Origin: Candidatus Nanoarchaeia archaeon
GTDB taxonomy: Archaea; Nanobdellota; Nanobdellia; Pacearchaeales; GW2011-AR1
Assembly: GCA_028718805.1 (NCBI GenBank)
Contig: JAQUKY010000012.1
Coordinates: forward strand, 1-32,689
Direction of reading: 5' to 3'
Length of the DNA: 32,689 nucleotides
Below, piece after piece: positions 22,426 to 29,123 of this stretch. Positions within the stretch are counted from its first letter, which is position 1. Each line of letters begins with the position of its first letter. A program made the translations under genes and the position numbers. The notes beneath the pieces are model-generated. The model saw only the letters and a list, made by a program, of their open reading frames with translations. It searched no databases and was not told the DNA's origin.

Positions 22426-23508
22426 ATGGAAAAAATAATATTAACAGAAGAGATATTGAGGCCAAAGTTTCTTATTGGAAGATGCGGAGAAAATATAATC
22501 TCATTTGGTTCAGGACAGCCAGATTTGCCTCCTCCAAAAGAGGTTTTTTCTGTTTCACCAGATTATTCTAATTTTAGATATGGGATAGTGGAGGGGGATG
22601 AAAAGCTAAGAAAAATATTATCAGAGCAGTATCCTGCTTCAACATCAGATAATTTTGTAATAACCAACGGAGCTTCTGAAGCACTGGACTTGAGTCTGAG
22701 AGTAATTGCTAGAAATGGAGACAAAACAAAAAATAAGGTTCTTATGCTTAAACCTTATTATTATTCTTATCCGCACCTTGTTAAATTTTCAGGAATGGAG
22801 CCTGTTTATACAAAATCTGTAAAAGGCAGAATTGATTTTGATGACTTTAAAGAAAAGGTTAAGGATTGCAAGGCTGTTTTGATTAATTCTCCTTCAAATC
22901 CTACAGGAAGAATTGAATCTGTTGATACTCTTAAAAAACTTGAAAAGCTCACAGAAGAACTTGGAGCTTATGTCTTATCTGATGAGGTTTACAAAGACCT
23001 GATTTATGAAAGACAAAATTATCTGATTAAAGGACCGCGCGTTGTCACAATAAACTCTTTTTCAAAAACATTTTGTATGTGCGGGCAAAGGATAGGTTAT
23101 CTATGGTCATCTGACAAAAATCTGGTGGGGAATATCATTAACATGAAATCACATACCTCGATGAATACAAACATGCTTGGGCAGAAAATGGCTCTTGAAG
23201 CAATGAAAGTGCCAAAAAGTTTTATTGACAGCCAAGTTGAAATCTGGAAGCAAAGAAGAGACCTGATATATACTGGGTTAACAGAGTTGGGACTTGAGGT
23301 ATGGAAGCCTGAAGGAGCATTTTATATTCTTCCGAGAATAGAAAATCCTAAGCAATTTGTTATTGATATGTACAACAAATATGATGTTGTTACTTATCCC
23401 GGAGAGTGGTTTGGAGCTCCAGACAGAGTAAGGTTTTCCTATGCACTTGACGAAGAAAAGATTAAAGAAGGCTTGAGAAGAGTTGGTAGATATCTGAAAG
23501 AAAGATAA
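22426..23508 (+). CDS. PLP-dependent class I/II aminotransferase
   Basis: 360 aa. It moves an amino group between an amino acid and a 2-oxo acid in the cytoplasm. Markers: N-terminal F-G-S-G-Q-P-D-L-P-P-P, T-N-G-A-S-E-A-L-D, N-S-P-S-N-P-T-G-R, S-D-E-V-Y-K-D-L, and the PLP lysine in S-F-S-K-T-F. Near the end, V-R-F-S-Y-A matches the substrate-carboxylate Arg. Most like the aspartate/aromatic aminotransferase subgroup; substrate undetermined. It starts 23 bp after the AroA-like gene with a TATA-like AGTATATAAAAT (about 22386-22397) inside that gene's end. Confidence 0.92.
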   Translation: MEKIILTEEILRPKFLIGRCGENIISFGSGQPDLPPPKEVFSVSPDYSNFRYGIVEGDEKLRKILSEQYPASTSDNFVITNGASEALDLSLRVIARNGDKTKNKVLMLKPYYYSYPHLVKFSGMEPVYTKSVKGRIDFDDFKEKVKDCKAVLINSPSNPTGRIESVDTLKKLEKLTEELGAYVLSDEVYKDLIYERQNYLIKGPRVVTINSFSKTFCMCGQRIGYLWSSDKNLVGNIINMKSHTSMNTNMLGQKMALEAMKVPKSFIDSQVEIWKQRRDLIYTGLTELGLEVWKPEGAFYILPRIENPKQFVIDMYNKYDVVTYPGEWFGAPDRVRFSYALDEEKIKEGLRRVGRYLKER

Positions 23509-23522
23509 TCAGGAGTTATATT

Positions 23523-23828
23523 TTACTTTTTTGTGACTTTTTCTTCCTTAAGAGCATATTTAGCTATAAGAAAAACAACAAAGGCTATTATAATAAAATT
23601 AATTATTGATCCTAACAATGCCCCCCAACTAATTACAATTGGTCCTAACTCAAAAACTGCAGTTTGCCATGCTCCTCCTGGAACAAAAGGAGTTATTATT
23701 GGCATAATTAAATTATTAACAACAGAATTAATAAGAGCAACCGAAGCCAAACCTATTATAAGAGCAACAGCCAAACCAATAACCTTGTATTCTTTAAGAA
23801 ATTCTTTGAATTCTGTTAGAATCTTCAT
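23523..23828 (-). CDS. mscL: Large-conductance mechanosensitive channel MscL
   Basis: 101 aa. It opens under membrane tension to release solutes during osmotic downshock. An amphipathic N-terminal helix (F-K-E-F-L-K-E-Y-K-V-I) leads into TM1, which begins G-L-A-V-A-L-I-I-G and carries the pore Gly/Ala pattern. N-L-I-M-P-I-I-T-P follows TM1, then a short external loop, TM2 (about 65-90) and a short basic tail. Slightly shorter than the bacterial protein, as in many archaea. Convergent with the aminotransferase. Confidence 0.9.
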   Translation of the reverse strand: MKILTEFKEFLKEYKVIGLAVALIIGLASVALINSVVNNLIMPIITPFVPGGAWQTAVFELGPIVISWGALLGSIINFIIIAFVVFLIAKYALKEEKVTKK

Positions 23829-23904
23829 TTTTTATTTTTTACCCCCCTTATTAGAACTGCACTTTCTGCTCAAGTTTCATTTTTTAATTTATATGTTAAG
23901 TTTC

Positions 23905-24459
23905 TTAAAATGAAACTTTCGGAACAGCTCTAGCTTCTTCTGGTATCTGCAAGTATTCTCTTTCTTTAAAGCCATAAAGATTAAAAAATAACTTTGCTGG
24001 GAAAACTTTGCTTGAATTATTGTACGACAAAATGCTGTCATTGTAGTATTGCCTTGAATATGCAACTTTGTCTTCTATTGCTGACAATTCATTTTGTAAT
24101 TGCAAGAAATTTTCATTTGCCCTTAATTGAGGGTAACTCTCAGCAACTGCAAAAATAGATTTTAAAGCAGCCTGCATCTGATTACCTGCTTTCATTCTTC
24201 CTTTAAAGTCTTTAGCGTCCAGAAAAGCTGTTCTTGCTTTTGTAACTTGCACAAGAACTGATTTTTCATAATCTTTATAACCTTTTACTGTGTTTATTAA
24301 ATTAGGAATTAAATCTGCTCTTTTCCTTAATTGAACATCAATCTGAGCAAGAGAATTATCTATTCTGTTGTTAAGAACTGTGAATCTATTGTAATACATA
24401 ATAAAAGCAAGTATTACTATTACAACCAAAGCTATCAAAGCCCAAAATATCCATAACAT
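23905..24459 (-). CDS. lemA: LemA family protein
   Basis: 184 aa. An N-terminal membrane helix (about 3-22) is followed by Y-Y-N-R-F-T-V-L-N-N-R-I-D-N-S-L-A-Q-I-D-V-Q-L, the hallmark LemA helix, then R-A-D-L-I-P-N-L. The rest is helical and ends in Y-G-F-K-E-R-E-Y-L-Q-I. Exact function is unsettled; LemA often co-occurs with htpX, which is in this window 2.5 kb away. A minus-strand TATA-like GATTTATAAAT (24490-24480) lies 21-31 bp from the ATG. Confidence 0.93.
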   Translation of the reverse strand: MLWIFWALIALVVIVILAFIMYYNRFTVLNNRIDNSLAQIDVQLRKRADLIPNLINTVKGYKDYEKSVLVQVTKARTAFLDAKDFKGRMKAGNQMQAALKSIFAVAESYPQLRANENFLQLQNELSAIEDKVAYSRQYYNDSILSYNNSSKVFPAKLFFNLYGFKEREYLQIPEEARAVPKVSF

Positions 24460-24479
24460 AAAGTTATAGGCAAAAGATT

Positions 24480-24490
24480 ATTTATAAATC
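24480..24490 (-). promoter_or_regulatory. TATA-like box of lemA
   Basis: GATTTATAAAT on the minus strand, 21-31 bp before the lemA ATG. Confidence 0.45.
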
Positions 24491-24536
24491 TTCTTATATT
24501 GCAATAGCGATTAGCAGAAGCCCATATTAAACCTGT

Positions 24537-24571
24537 GTGACATCCTCCCACGCATAAATGCGTGGGCTTCC
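24537..24571. mobile_element. Solo IS200/IS605-type end (hairpin remnant)
   Basis: GTGACATCCTCCC, the perfect 8-bp stem CCCACGCA/TGCGTGGG around a TAAA loop, then GCTTCC. The flanks GACATCCTCCC and GGGCTTCC around a GC-rich stem are the familiar end of IS605/TnpB-family elements. No tnpA or tnpB is nearby, so it is a remnant or a minimal non-autonomous end. Orientation is not decided. Confidence 0.6.
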
Positions 24572-24647
24572 TTATATCTTTACTCTTATTCGCTTTGCCC
24601 TCAATTGCCCAAAAGCGTTTAAATCACAGCATTAGCGATTATCAGCA

Positions 24648-24667
24648 CCACATCATAAATGATGTGG
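24648..24667. repeat. Second perfect hairpin with the same TAAA loop
   Basis: CCACATCA (24648-24655), loop TAAA, TGATGTGG (24660-24667), then ATTTCTTTTTATTT. Same stem length and loop as the IS605-like end about 100 bp to the left, but a different stem sequence. It could be a diverged end or a terminator. Confidence 0.5.
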
Positions 24668-24737
24668 ATTTCTTTTTATTTAATATTTGGAGCTAGCAGG
24701 ATTATTGATAATAATTACCAAAATTCAAAATCAGCAT

Positions 24738-24748
24738 AAAATTTAAAA
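24738..24748 (+). promoter_or_regulatory. TATA-like box of the thioredoxin-fold gene
   Basis: AAAATTTAAAA lies 23-33 bp before the ATG at 24771. Confidence 0.4.
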
Positions 24749-24770
24749 GCCTTGGAATTTTTAATTATCT

Positions 24771-25169
24771 ATGGAACCAATGCAAAAAAGAATATTGATA
24801 ACCCTTATTGTTGGGATAGTTTTAGTTATTGCTTTTTATTTTATAACAGACAGTATAACTAAATACACGGGCTTTTCTGTATCAGGCGATGATGCTCTTA
24901 AAGACGATTTTATAAAATGTTTAAAAGAACAGGATATTACTTTGTATATCAATACAAATGACATCTCTAAAACACTAAGTGAAATCGAATTATTTGATTA
25001 TCTCCAGTATTTTAAAATAAAAAATTGCATAAATAACAATCAGGAGTGTGTTAACAAGGGCGTTAATTCGTTTCCTGCATGGATTGTAAACAATCAGGCA
25101 ATTAGCAAAGATATAAACTTTAATGAACTATCAGAATATTCTAGATGTAAACCTATAACAAAACAATAG
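24771..25169 (+). CDS. Membrane-anchored thioredoxin-fold protein lacking the CxxC site
   Basis: 132 aa. One N-terminal membrane helix (about 8-26) and an outside domain. F-I-K-C-L-K-E-Q-D-I-T-L-Y (47-59) and the late V-N-S-F-P-A-W-I-V-N-N (98-108, with the cis-Pro-like Pro102) match small thioredoxin-like proteins of archaea. In those the first strand is followed by W-C-x-H-C. Here that place reads N-T-N-D-I-S, so the redox site is gone. Other cysteines (50, 86, 93, 126) remain. Likely a structural or binding relic of a disulfide oxidoreductase. Confidence 0.55.
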   Translation: MEPMQKRILITLIVGIVLVIAFYFITDSITKYTGFSVSGDDALKDDFIKCLKEQDITLYINTNDISKTLSEIELFDYLQYFKIKNCINNNQECVNKGVNSFPAWIVNNQAISKDINFNELSEYSRCKPITKQ

Positions 25170-25181
25170 AAGGAGGAAAAA

Positions 25182-25358
25182 ATGGTGTCAGTAAATCAAC
25201 AAACTTGTATTGGTTGCGGAGCTTGTGCAGCTACCTGTCCAAAAGTATTTGAAATCAAAGATGGGAAATCCAATGTGAAAAAGGGGCAGGAAAAATCAAA
25301 ACTGCCTTGTGTTAAAGAGGCTACAGAAGGTTGTCCAACAAATTCTATACGAGTTTAA
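25182..25358 (+). CDS. 4Fe-4S ferredoxin, 58 aa (first of a tandem pair)
   Basis: Small single-cluster ferredoxin for cytoplasmic electron transfer. C-I-G-C-G-A-C-A-A-T-C-P (Cys9, 12, 15 and 19) with a distant Cys51-Pro (E-G-C-P-T-N-S-I) is the archaeal single 4Fe-4S layout with an extra pair (Cys19 or Cys43) that could form a disulfide. A strong RBS, AGGAGG (25171-25176), precedes the ATG. A second ferredoxin follows 8 bp downstream, and the two share a 40-nt identical segment. Confidence 0.9.
   Translation: MVSVNQQTCIGCGACAATCPKVFEIKDGKSNVKKGQEKSKLPCVKEATEGCPTNSIRV
25284..25323 (+). repeat. 40-nt direct repeat within ferredoxin 1
   Basis: Identical to 25472-25511 in ferredoxin 2, in the same reading frame; it covers G-Q-E-K-S-K-L-P-C-V-K-E-A. 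Confidence 0.9.
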
Positions 25359-25366
25359 TATTTAAA

Positions 25367-25546
25367 ATGGTAAAAATAGACCAAGAAAAGTGTATAGGCT
25401 GTGGAAGTTGTTCAGCAGTGTGTGAAAAAGTTTTTGAAATTGGAGATGACATGAAAGCGCGTGTTAAAAAAGGGCAGGAAAAATCAAAACTGCCTTGTGT
25501 TAAAGAGGCTATTGACATATGCACTGTACAGGCAATTAAAGCTTAA
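25367..25546 (+). CDS. 4Fe-4S ferredoxin, 59 aa (second of the pair)
   Basis: The ATG at 25367 begins M-V-K-I-D-Q-E-K-C, matching the first ferredoxin; the longer frame reads back into that gene. Cluster motif C-I-G-C-G-S-C-S-A-V-C-E, with Glu where the usual Pro follows the fourth Cys, and a distant D-I-C-T-V-Q-A-I where ferredoxin 1 has the canonical G-C-P. Different redox potentials or partners are plausible. Ends back-to-back with the convergent membrane protein gene. Confidence 0.9.
   Translation: MVKIDQEKCIGCGSCSAVCEKVFEIGDDMKARVKKGQEKSKLPCVKEAIDICTVQAIKA
25472..25511 (+). repeat. 40-nt direct repeat within ferredoxin 2
   Basis: Exact copy of 25284-25323, including third codon positions. 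Confidence 0.9.
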
Positions 25547-26149
25547 TCAAATTTTTTCTTTTAATATATATTTTTTATAATGAAAAATTCCTGTTTTTGT
25601 TATAACAAAAAATAAAGAGCCTATTGTTCCTAAGATTAAATCAATCATAGTATCGTCATTTTTATCCATTATTATATTCAATTTTTCTACTCCTGAATAA
25701 TCTCTTAAATAAACTCCTTGCAATTTCCAGTCAAATAGTCTATCTAAACCATATTCCCCTATTTCAAATAAAGCTAAGAAAGAAGTTATAATCATGACTG
25801 TAATAAACAATTTTATAGAGAACTTTGTATTTAGCTTGTTAACCATAAAAAATACAAGAATACAAAGCAAAAAAGGAGATGTTAGATGCAGTACCTTATC
25901 GTAAACAGGGAAGATATAATAAAAGGGGCTTAGCAAGATGCCTGCAGTAGATATAAAAATGAATATAACATAATGGTGGCTTTTAAAACCCATTCTAAAA
26001 AAATAATCAAATAAAAAGAATAATAATAGTGATAAAATAAAACCAGACGCTCTGACAAAATAACCAGTATTTTTTAAGGCATAAAGAATAGCTAAAATTA
26101 ATACCCCCACGAGTATATAGATAACATGTCTTGTGTGTAACTTCAGCAT
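25547..26149 (-). CDS. DUF2238-like multi-pass membrane protein
   Basis: 200 aa with about six hydrophobic segments. The conserved parts are D-K-V-L-H-L-T-S-P-F-L-L-C, F-E-I-G-E-Y-G-L-D-R-L-F-D-W-K-L-Q-G-V-Y-L, and N-D-D-T-M-I-D-L-I-L-G-T-I-G-S. The pattern of a membrane His, E-x-x-E-Y and D-x-x-x-D followed by iG matches the DUF2238/YjdF group of inner membrane proteins. Their function is unknown; the acidic and His residues within helices suggest a metal or transport site. Confidence 0.7.
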   Translation of the reverse strand: MLKLHTRHVIYILVGVLILAILYALKNTGYFVRASGFILSLLLFFLFDYFFRMGFKSHHYVIFIFISTAGILLSPFYYIFPVYDKVLHLTSPFLLCILVFFMVNKLNTKFSIKLFITVMIITSFLALFEIGEYGLDRLFDWKLQGVYLRDYSGVEKLNIIMDKNDDTMIDLILGTIGSLFFVITKTGIFHYKKYILKEKI

Positions 26150-26211
26150 TTTTGCCTCTTTTTTCTTAAATTACCTATATTTTAATGAATAAAAATCTTT
26201 CCTTCGCAACA

Positions 26212-26220
26212 TTTATATAC
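26212..26220 (+). promoter_or_regulatory. TATA-like box of the arsR-like gene
   Basis: TTTATATAC lies 21-29 bp before the ATG at 26241. Confidence 0.5.
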
Positions 26221-26222
26221 TA

Positions 26223-26242
26223 ATATGAACCTCTTTTCATAT
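26223..26242 (+). promoter_or_regulatory. 20-bp palindromic operator at the arsR-like start
   Basis: ATATGAA (26223-26229), 6-nt spacer CCTCTT, TTCATAT (26236-26242), a perfect 7-bp inverted repeat between the TATA box and the start codon. This is where an ArsR dimer would bind to repress its own gene and the hydrolase downstream. Confidence 0.55.
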
Positions 26243-26537
26243 GAAGTATAGTACATATCATGTTTTTTTCAGCAAACTGTCTAATCCATTAAGGATTAAA
26301 ATAATTTCTAGTTTAGATGAAAGACCCAAATCAGTAAATGAGTTAATTGAAGGTTTAAAAGTTGAACAAAGCAAAATAAGCCACGCATTAAAGGAATTAA
26401 AAGAGTGTAATATAGTCAAAGCTGAGAAAAAAGGGAAAAAAAGAATTTATAGTTTAAGCGGGACAATAATCCCTATTTTAAGATTGATTGATTGTCACGC
26501 TAAAAATTGCAATAAATGCAGGGGATGTGTGAGATGA
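26241..26537 (+). CDS. ArsR-family winged-helix transcription regulator
   Basis: 98 aa. L-S-N-P-L-R-I-K-I-I-S-S-L starts the ArsR wHTH, followed by the recognition helix Q-S-K-I-S-H-A-L-K-E-L and the wing K-K-G-K-K-R-I-Y-S-L. The C terminus has six residues of Cys/His (C-H-A-K-N-C-N-K-C-R-G-C), a likely metal or redox sensor. The start codon overlaps a 20-bp palindrome. The end overlaps the start of the hydrolase, so the two form an operon. The regulated signal may be a metal or redox change; that is inference. Confidence 0.88.
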   Translation: MKYSTYHVFFSKLSNPLRIKIISSLDERPKSVNELIEGLKVEQSKISHALKELKECNIVKAEKKGKKRIYSLSGTIIPILRLIDCHAKNCNKCRGCVR

Positions 26538-27322
26538 AACAAGAAAGAATAATTTTTAAAAACGCAGACGGATTAAAATTATGTGGTATTTTGTCAAAAT
26601 CTGATTATGAGTCTAATATTTGTATTATTTTATGCCATGGAATAACTGTTGATAAAGAAGAGGATGGAATTTTCACAAATTTAGCAAAGGAAATAGTTGA
26701 AACTAATAGATTTAATGTTTTTAGATTTGATTTTAGAGGGCATGGAGAAAGTGAAGGAAAATCAGAAGATATGACGATAACTGGAGAAAAAAGAGATTTA
26801 GAGGCTGCAATAAATTTGTTAAAAGGCAGAAGTTATAGCAGGTTTGGTATCTTGGCTGCTAGTTTTGCAGGCGGAGCTGTATGCTTATATTGCGGGGAAC
26901 ATCCAGAAATCCCAAAAGCATTAGTTTTATGGAATGCTTTAATTGATTATTCTTCTAAGATAAATCCCGTAACAGAGTGGGGAAAGAGATATTGGGGCAA
27001 ACCTGCTTTTGATAGAGTCAAGAAACAAGGATATACTGAAATAGGCAGTAGAAAGTTTAAAGTTGGAAAAGAGTTTATGAGTGAAATAAAAAATTTAAAA
27101 CCATGGAAAGAATTAAAAAAACTTAATATTCCAATATTATTTGTTCATGGAGACAAAGATGCCCATATTCCTTATGGAGATTCTGTAAAATACTCAAAAA
27201 TGTTTAAAAAAGGCCTTGCAACAATTAAAGGTGCTGAGCATGGATTCCATGATAATAAAGAAGATGCAGAAGAAGCAAATAATGCTACAATTAATTTCTT
27301 TTATGAGGTTTTTGAAAAATGA
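26534..27322 (+). CDS. Alpha/beta hydrolase (serine hydrolase)
   Basis: 262 aa. The ATG at 26534 overlaps the ArsR stop. Core features in order: C-H-G (oxyanion region), F-D-F-R-G-H-G-E-S-E-G, the nucleophile segment L-A-A-S-F-A-G-G, the acid loop H-G-D-K-D-A-H-I-P, and the catalytic His in G-A-E-H-G-F. It fits the BAAT/dienelactone-hydrolase-like subgroup with soluble esterase or lipase-type activity; substrate unknown. Its stop overlaps the start of a 40-codon ORF that leads into iscS. Confidence 0.88.
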   Translation: MKQERIIFKNADGLKLCGILSKSDYESNICIILCHGITVDKEEDGIFTNLAKEIVETNRFNVFRFDFRGHGESEGKSEDMTITGEKRDLEAAINLLKGRSYSRFGILAASFAGGAVCLYCGEHPEIPKALVLWNALIDYSSKINPVTEWGKRYWGKPAFDRVKKQGYTEIGSRKFKVGKEFMSEIKNLKPWKELKKLNIPILFVHGDKDAHIPYGDSVKYSKMFKKGLATIKGAEHGFHDNKEDAEEANNATINFFYEVFEK

Positions 27323-27441
27323 AACAAATCTATCTTGACAATGCTGGCAAACTTTCTTACAAAGACAAGTTTGAACAAAGAATACCTTTTTTGATAAAAG
27401 GTAATCCAAAAACAAAGCATTGTCAATGGAGGATAATATGA
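27319..27441 (+). CDS. 40-aa mini-ORF resembling the IscS N terminus
   Basis: It begins M-K-Q-I-Y-L-D-N-A-G and the neighbouring iscS begins M-R-N-I-Y-L-D-N-A-A. Further weak matches follow (D-K-F-E-Q-R-I-P-F against E-K-V-V-R-E-M-L-P-Y; G-N-P-K-T-K-H against G-N-A-S-S-Q-H). It has ATGA overlaps with the hydrolase upstream and with iscS downstream, so translation would couple all three. It could be a truncated duplicate, a regulatory leader peptide or a small regulator. The frame is intact and the fit at both ends is exact. Confidence 0.5.
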   Translation: MKQIYLDNAGKLSYKDKFEQRIPFLIKGNPKTKHCQWRII

Positions 27442-28592
27442 GAAATATTTATCTTGACAATGCCGCAACAACTAAGGTTGATGAAAAGGTTGTAAGAGAG
27501 ATGCTTCCATATTTTACAGAAAAATATGGCAATGCAAGTTCTCAGCATTTAGTTGGGCAAGAGGCTAAAAGAGCTCTTCAAGAAAGCAGGCATGTCATTG
27601 CGAAATCAATAAATGCAAAGGATGATGAAATTATTTTTACTTCCGGAGGAACAGAAAGCAATAATCTTGCATTAAAGGGTTTATTTTTTGCAAACAAAGA
27701 AGCAGGAACTGAAAAAAATCATATAATTACTACAAAAATTGAGCATGATTGTGTTTTAAATTCATGCAAATGGCTTGAAAAACAAGGAGCTAAAATAACT
27801 TGCATTGATGTTAACAGCGAGGGATTTGTCAATATTAATCAATTAAAACAGTCAATAACCCCTAATACCCTTGTTGTTTCAATAATCCACGGAAACAATG
27901 AAATAGGAACTATCCAGGATATTGAAGAAATTGGAAAAATATGCAGGGAAAAAGGAGTTTATTTTCATATAGACGCCTGTCAGTCTTACACAAAAACGCC
28001 TATTAATGTTAAAAAACAGAATTTAGATTTAGTTACTCTTAATTCTCATAAAATACACGGGCCAAAGGGAGTCGGAGCATTATATATAAGAGAGGGTATA
28101 AAAATTATTCCATTAGCGCACGGAGGAGGACATGAAAAAGCATTAAGAAACGGGACAGAAAATGTTTCAGGGATTGTTGGTTTTGCAAAATCTGTTAATT
28201 TAGCCAGTAGCGGTGATATTAAACACATGACTAAGCTTAGAGACTATTTAATTGAAGAAATTTTAAAAATTCCAAATACAAAGCTAAATGGGGCAAAAGG
28301 AGATAAAAGATTATGCAATAACATTAATATTTCATTTAATAATATTGAAGGAGAGGCAATTGGGGGATATTTAGATAGTTATGGAATATGCAGTTCAACT
28401 GGAAGTGCCTGTTCTTCCCATACTCTGGAGACAAGCCACGTGCTTAAAGCAATTGGATTATCTAATTTGCAGGCAAATACAACTTTACGATTGAGCTTAA
28501 GCAAATATACCACAAAAGAAGAAATAGATTATACATTAGAAATTTTAAAGAAAGTTGTTGAAAAATTAAGGAGGATGAGCCCGATAAAATAA
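27438..28592 (+). CDS. iscS: Cysteine desulfurase (IscS/NifS type)
   Basis: Takes sulfur from cysteine for Fe-S clusters, using PLP. 384 aa; the ATG at 27438 with GGAGG (27428-27432) is preferred over an upstream TTG. Motifs: Y-L-D-N-A-A-T-T at the start, G-G-T-E-S-N-N (PLP), H-I-D-A-C-Q-S, the PLP lysine in N-S-H-K-I-H-G-P-K-G, and the mobile-loop catalytic Cys in G-S-A-C-S-S. Length and motif order are standard. It forms an assembly group with the DUF1858 protein and iscU downstream. Confidence 0.95.
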   Translation: MRNIYLDNAATTKVDEKVVREMLPYFTEKYGNASSQHLVGQEAKRALQESRHVIAKSINAKDDEIIFTSGGTESNNLALKGLFFANKEAGTEKNHIITTKIEHDCVLNSCKWLEKQGAKITCIDVNSEGFVNINQLKQSITPNTLVVSIIHGNNEIGTIQDIEEIGKICREKGVYFHIDACQSYTKTPINVKKQNLDLVTLNSHKIHGPKGVGALYIREGIKIIPLAHGGGHEKALRNGTENVSGIVGFAKSVNLASSGDIKHMTKLRDYLIEEILKIPNTKLNGAKGDKRLCNNINISFNNIEGEAIGGYLDSYGICSSTGSACSSHTLETSHVLKAIGLSNLQANTTLRLSLSKYTTKEEIDYTLEILKKVVEKLRRMSPIK

Positions 28593-28642
28593 AAAACTAA
28601 ACCAATAATACAAAAAACTAAATACGCTATGAATGAAAAGAG

Positions 28643-28664
28643 TAAGCTACTGAAACATAGCTTA
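28643..28664. repeat. 7-bp inverted repeat between iscS and the acidic protein gene
   Basis: TAAGCTA (28643-28649), spacer CTGAAACA, TAGCTTA (28658-28664). The segment AAACATAGCTTA also occurs at about 18652. It may be a terminator-like or regulatory hairpin. Confidence 0.4.
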
Positions 28665-28721
28665 TGAAAACTCAAATTCATATTAAATCGTTCAATAAAT
28701 TATTAAAATCAGGAGGCTAAA

Positions 28722-28871
28722 ATGAAAAAACCAAAAGACAAATATAAAGAACTTGGCGGGGAATTCAAGAATGATGCAGCTTTAGATGAAGAGCTTGATG
28801 AAGAAGGGGCTGATAAAGACAAAGCAGAAGAAGAGCATTTTGAAGAAACCGAGGAAGATGACTGGGAATAA
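28722..28871 (+). CDS. Small acidic protein, 49 aa
   Basis: A strong RBS, AGGAGG (28711-28716), precedes the ATG. A basic start (MKKPKDKYKE) is followed by a very acidic tail rich in Glu and Asp (E-E-L-D-E-E-G...E-E-T-E-E-D-D-W-E). No family recognised. The RBS and its place 6 bp before the DUF1858 gene support it as real. The long Ser-rich frame on the opposite strand is only the shadow of the acidic codons. Confidence 0.65.
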   Translation: MKKPKDKYKELGGEFKNDAALDEELDEEGADKDKAEEEHFEETEEDDWE

Positions 28872-28877
28872 TTTAAG

Positions 28878-29111
28878 ATGAAAAAAACAAAAACCAAGAA
28901 AAAGATAACTAAAAGCAAAAGTGGAATAACAAAAGAAATGAGTTTTTCAGAGATAATAGAAAAACATCCGGAAGCAGCTGGAATTTTATTTGAAAGCGGG
29001 ATGCATTGCTGCGGATGCCCGATGTCTGCAGACGAGAGCCTGGAGCAGGGAGCAAAAGCTCATGGCATCAAGGTTGATGAGTTATTAAAAAAATTAAATA
29101 AAAATAAATAA
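28878..29111 (+). CDS. DUF1858-type redox-disulfide domain protein
   Basis: 77 aa. A Lys-rich start is followed by M-S-F-S-E-I-I-E-K-H-P-E-A-A-G-I-L, then G-M-H-C-C-G-C-P and E-S-L-E-Q-G-A-K-A-H-G-I. This is the DUF1858 domain (hybrid-cluster-associated, disulfide redox) with Cys44, Cys45 and Cys47. Such proteins are linked to Fe-S or sulfur chemistry, which fits its place between iscS and iscU. Role in cluster assembly is inferred from the neighbours. Confidence 0.85.
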   Translation: MKKTKTKKKITKSKSGITKEMSFSEIIEKHPEAAGILFESGMHCCGCPMSADESLEQGAKAHGIKVDELLKKLNKNK

Positions 29112-29123
29112 CAAGAGTATAAA

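Larger units (their letters stand above)
24460..24770. other. Intergenic region (311 bp) with two look-alike hairpins
   Basis: No gene. It holds the lemA promoter at its left end, an IS200/IS605-like end hairpin (24547-24566), a second hairpin with the same TAAA loop (24648-24667), and the TATA-like box of the next gene at the right end. TAGCGATTAGCAG (about 24505) and TAGCGATTATCAG (about 24633) precede the two hairpins, so the two halves look like diverged copies. Confidence 0.6.

Noticed and set aside
28709..28918. Minus-strand Ser-rich frame opposite the acidic 49-aa gene
   Set aside because: It is the reverse reading of Glu/Asp-rich codons. The plus-strand gene has a clear RBS and neighbour spacing.
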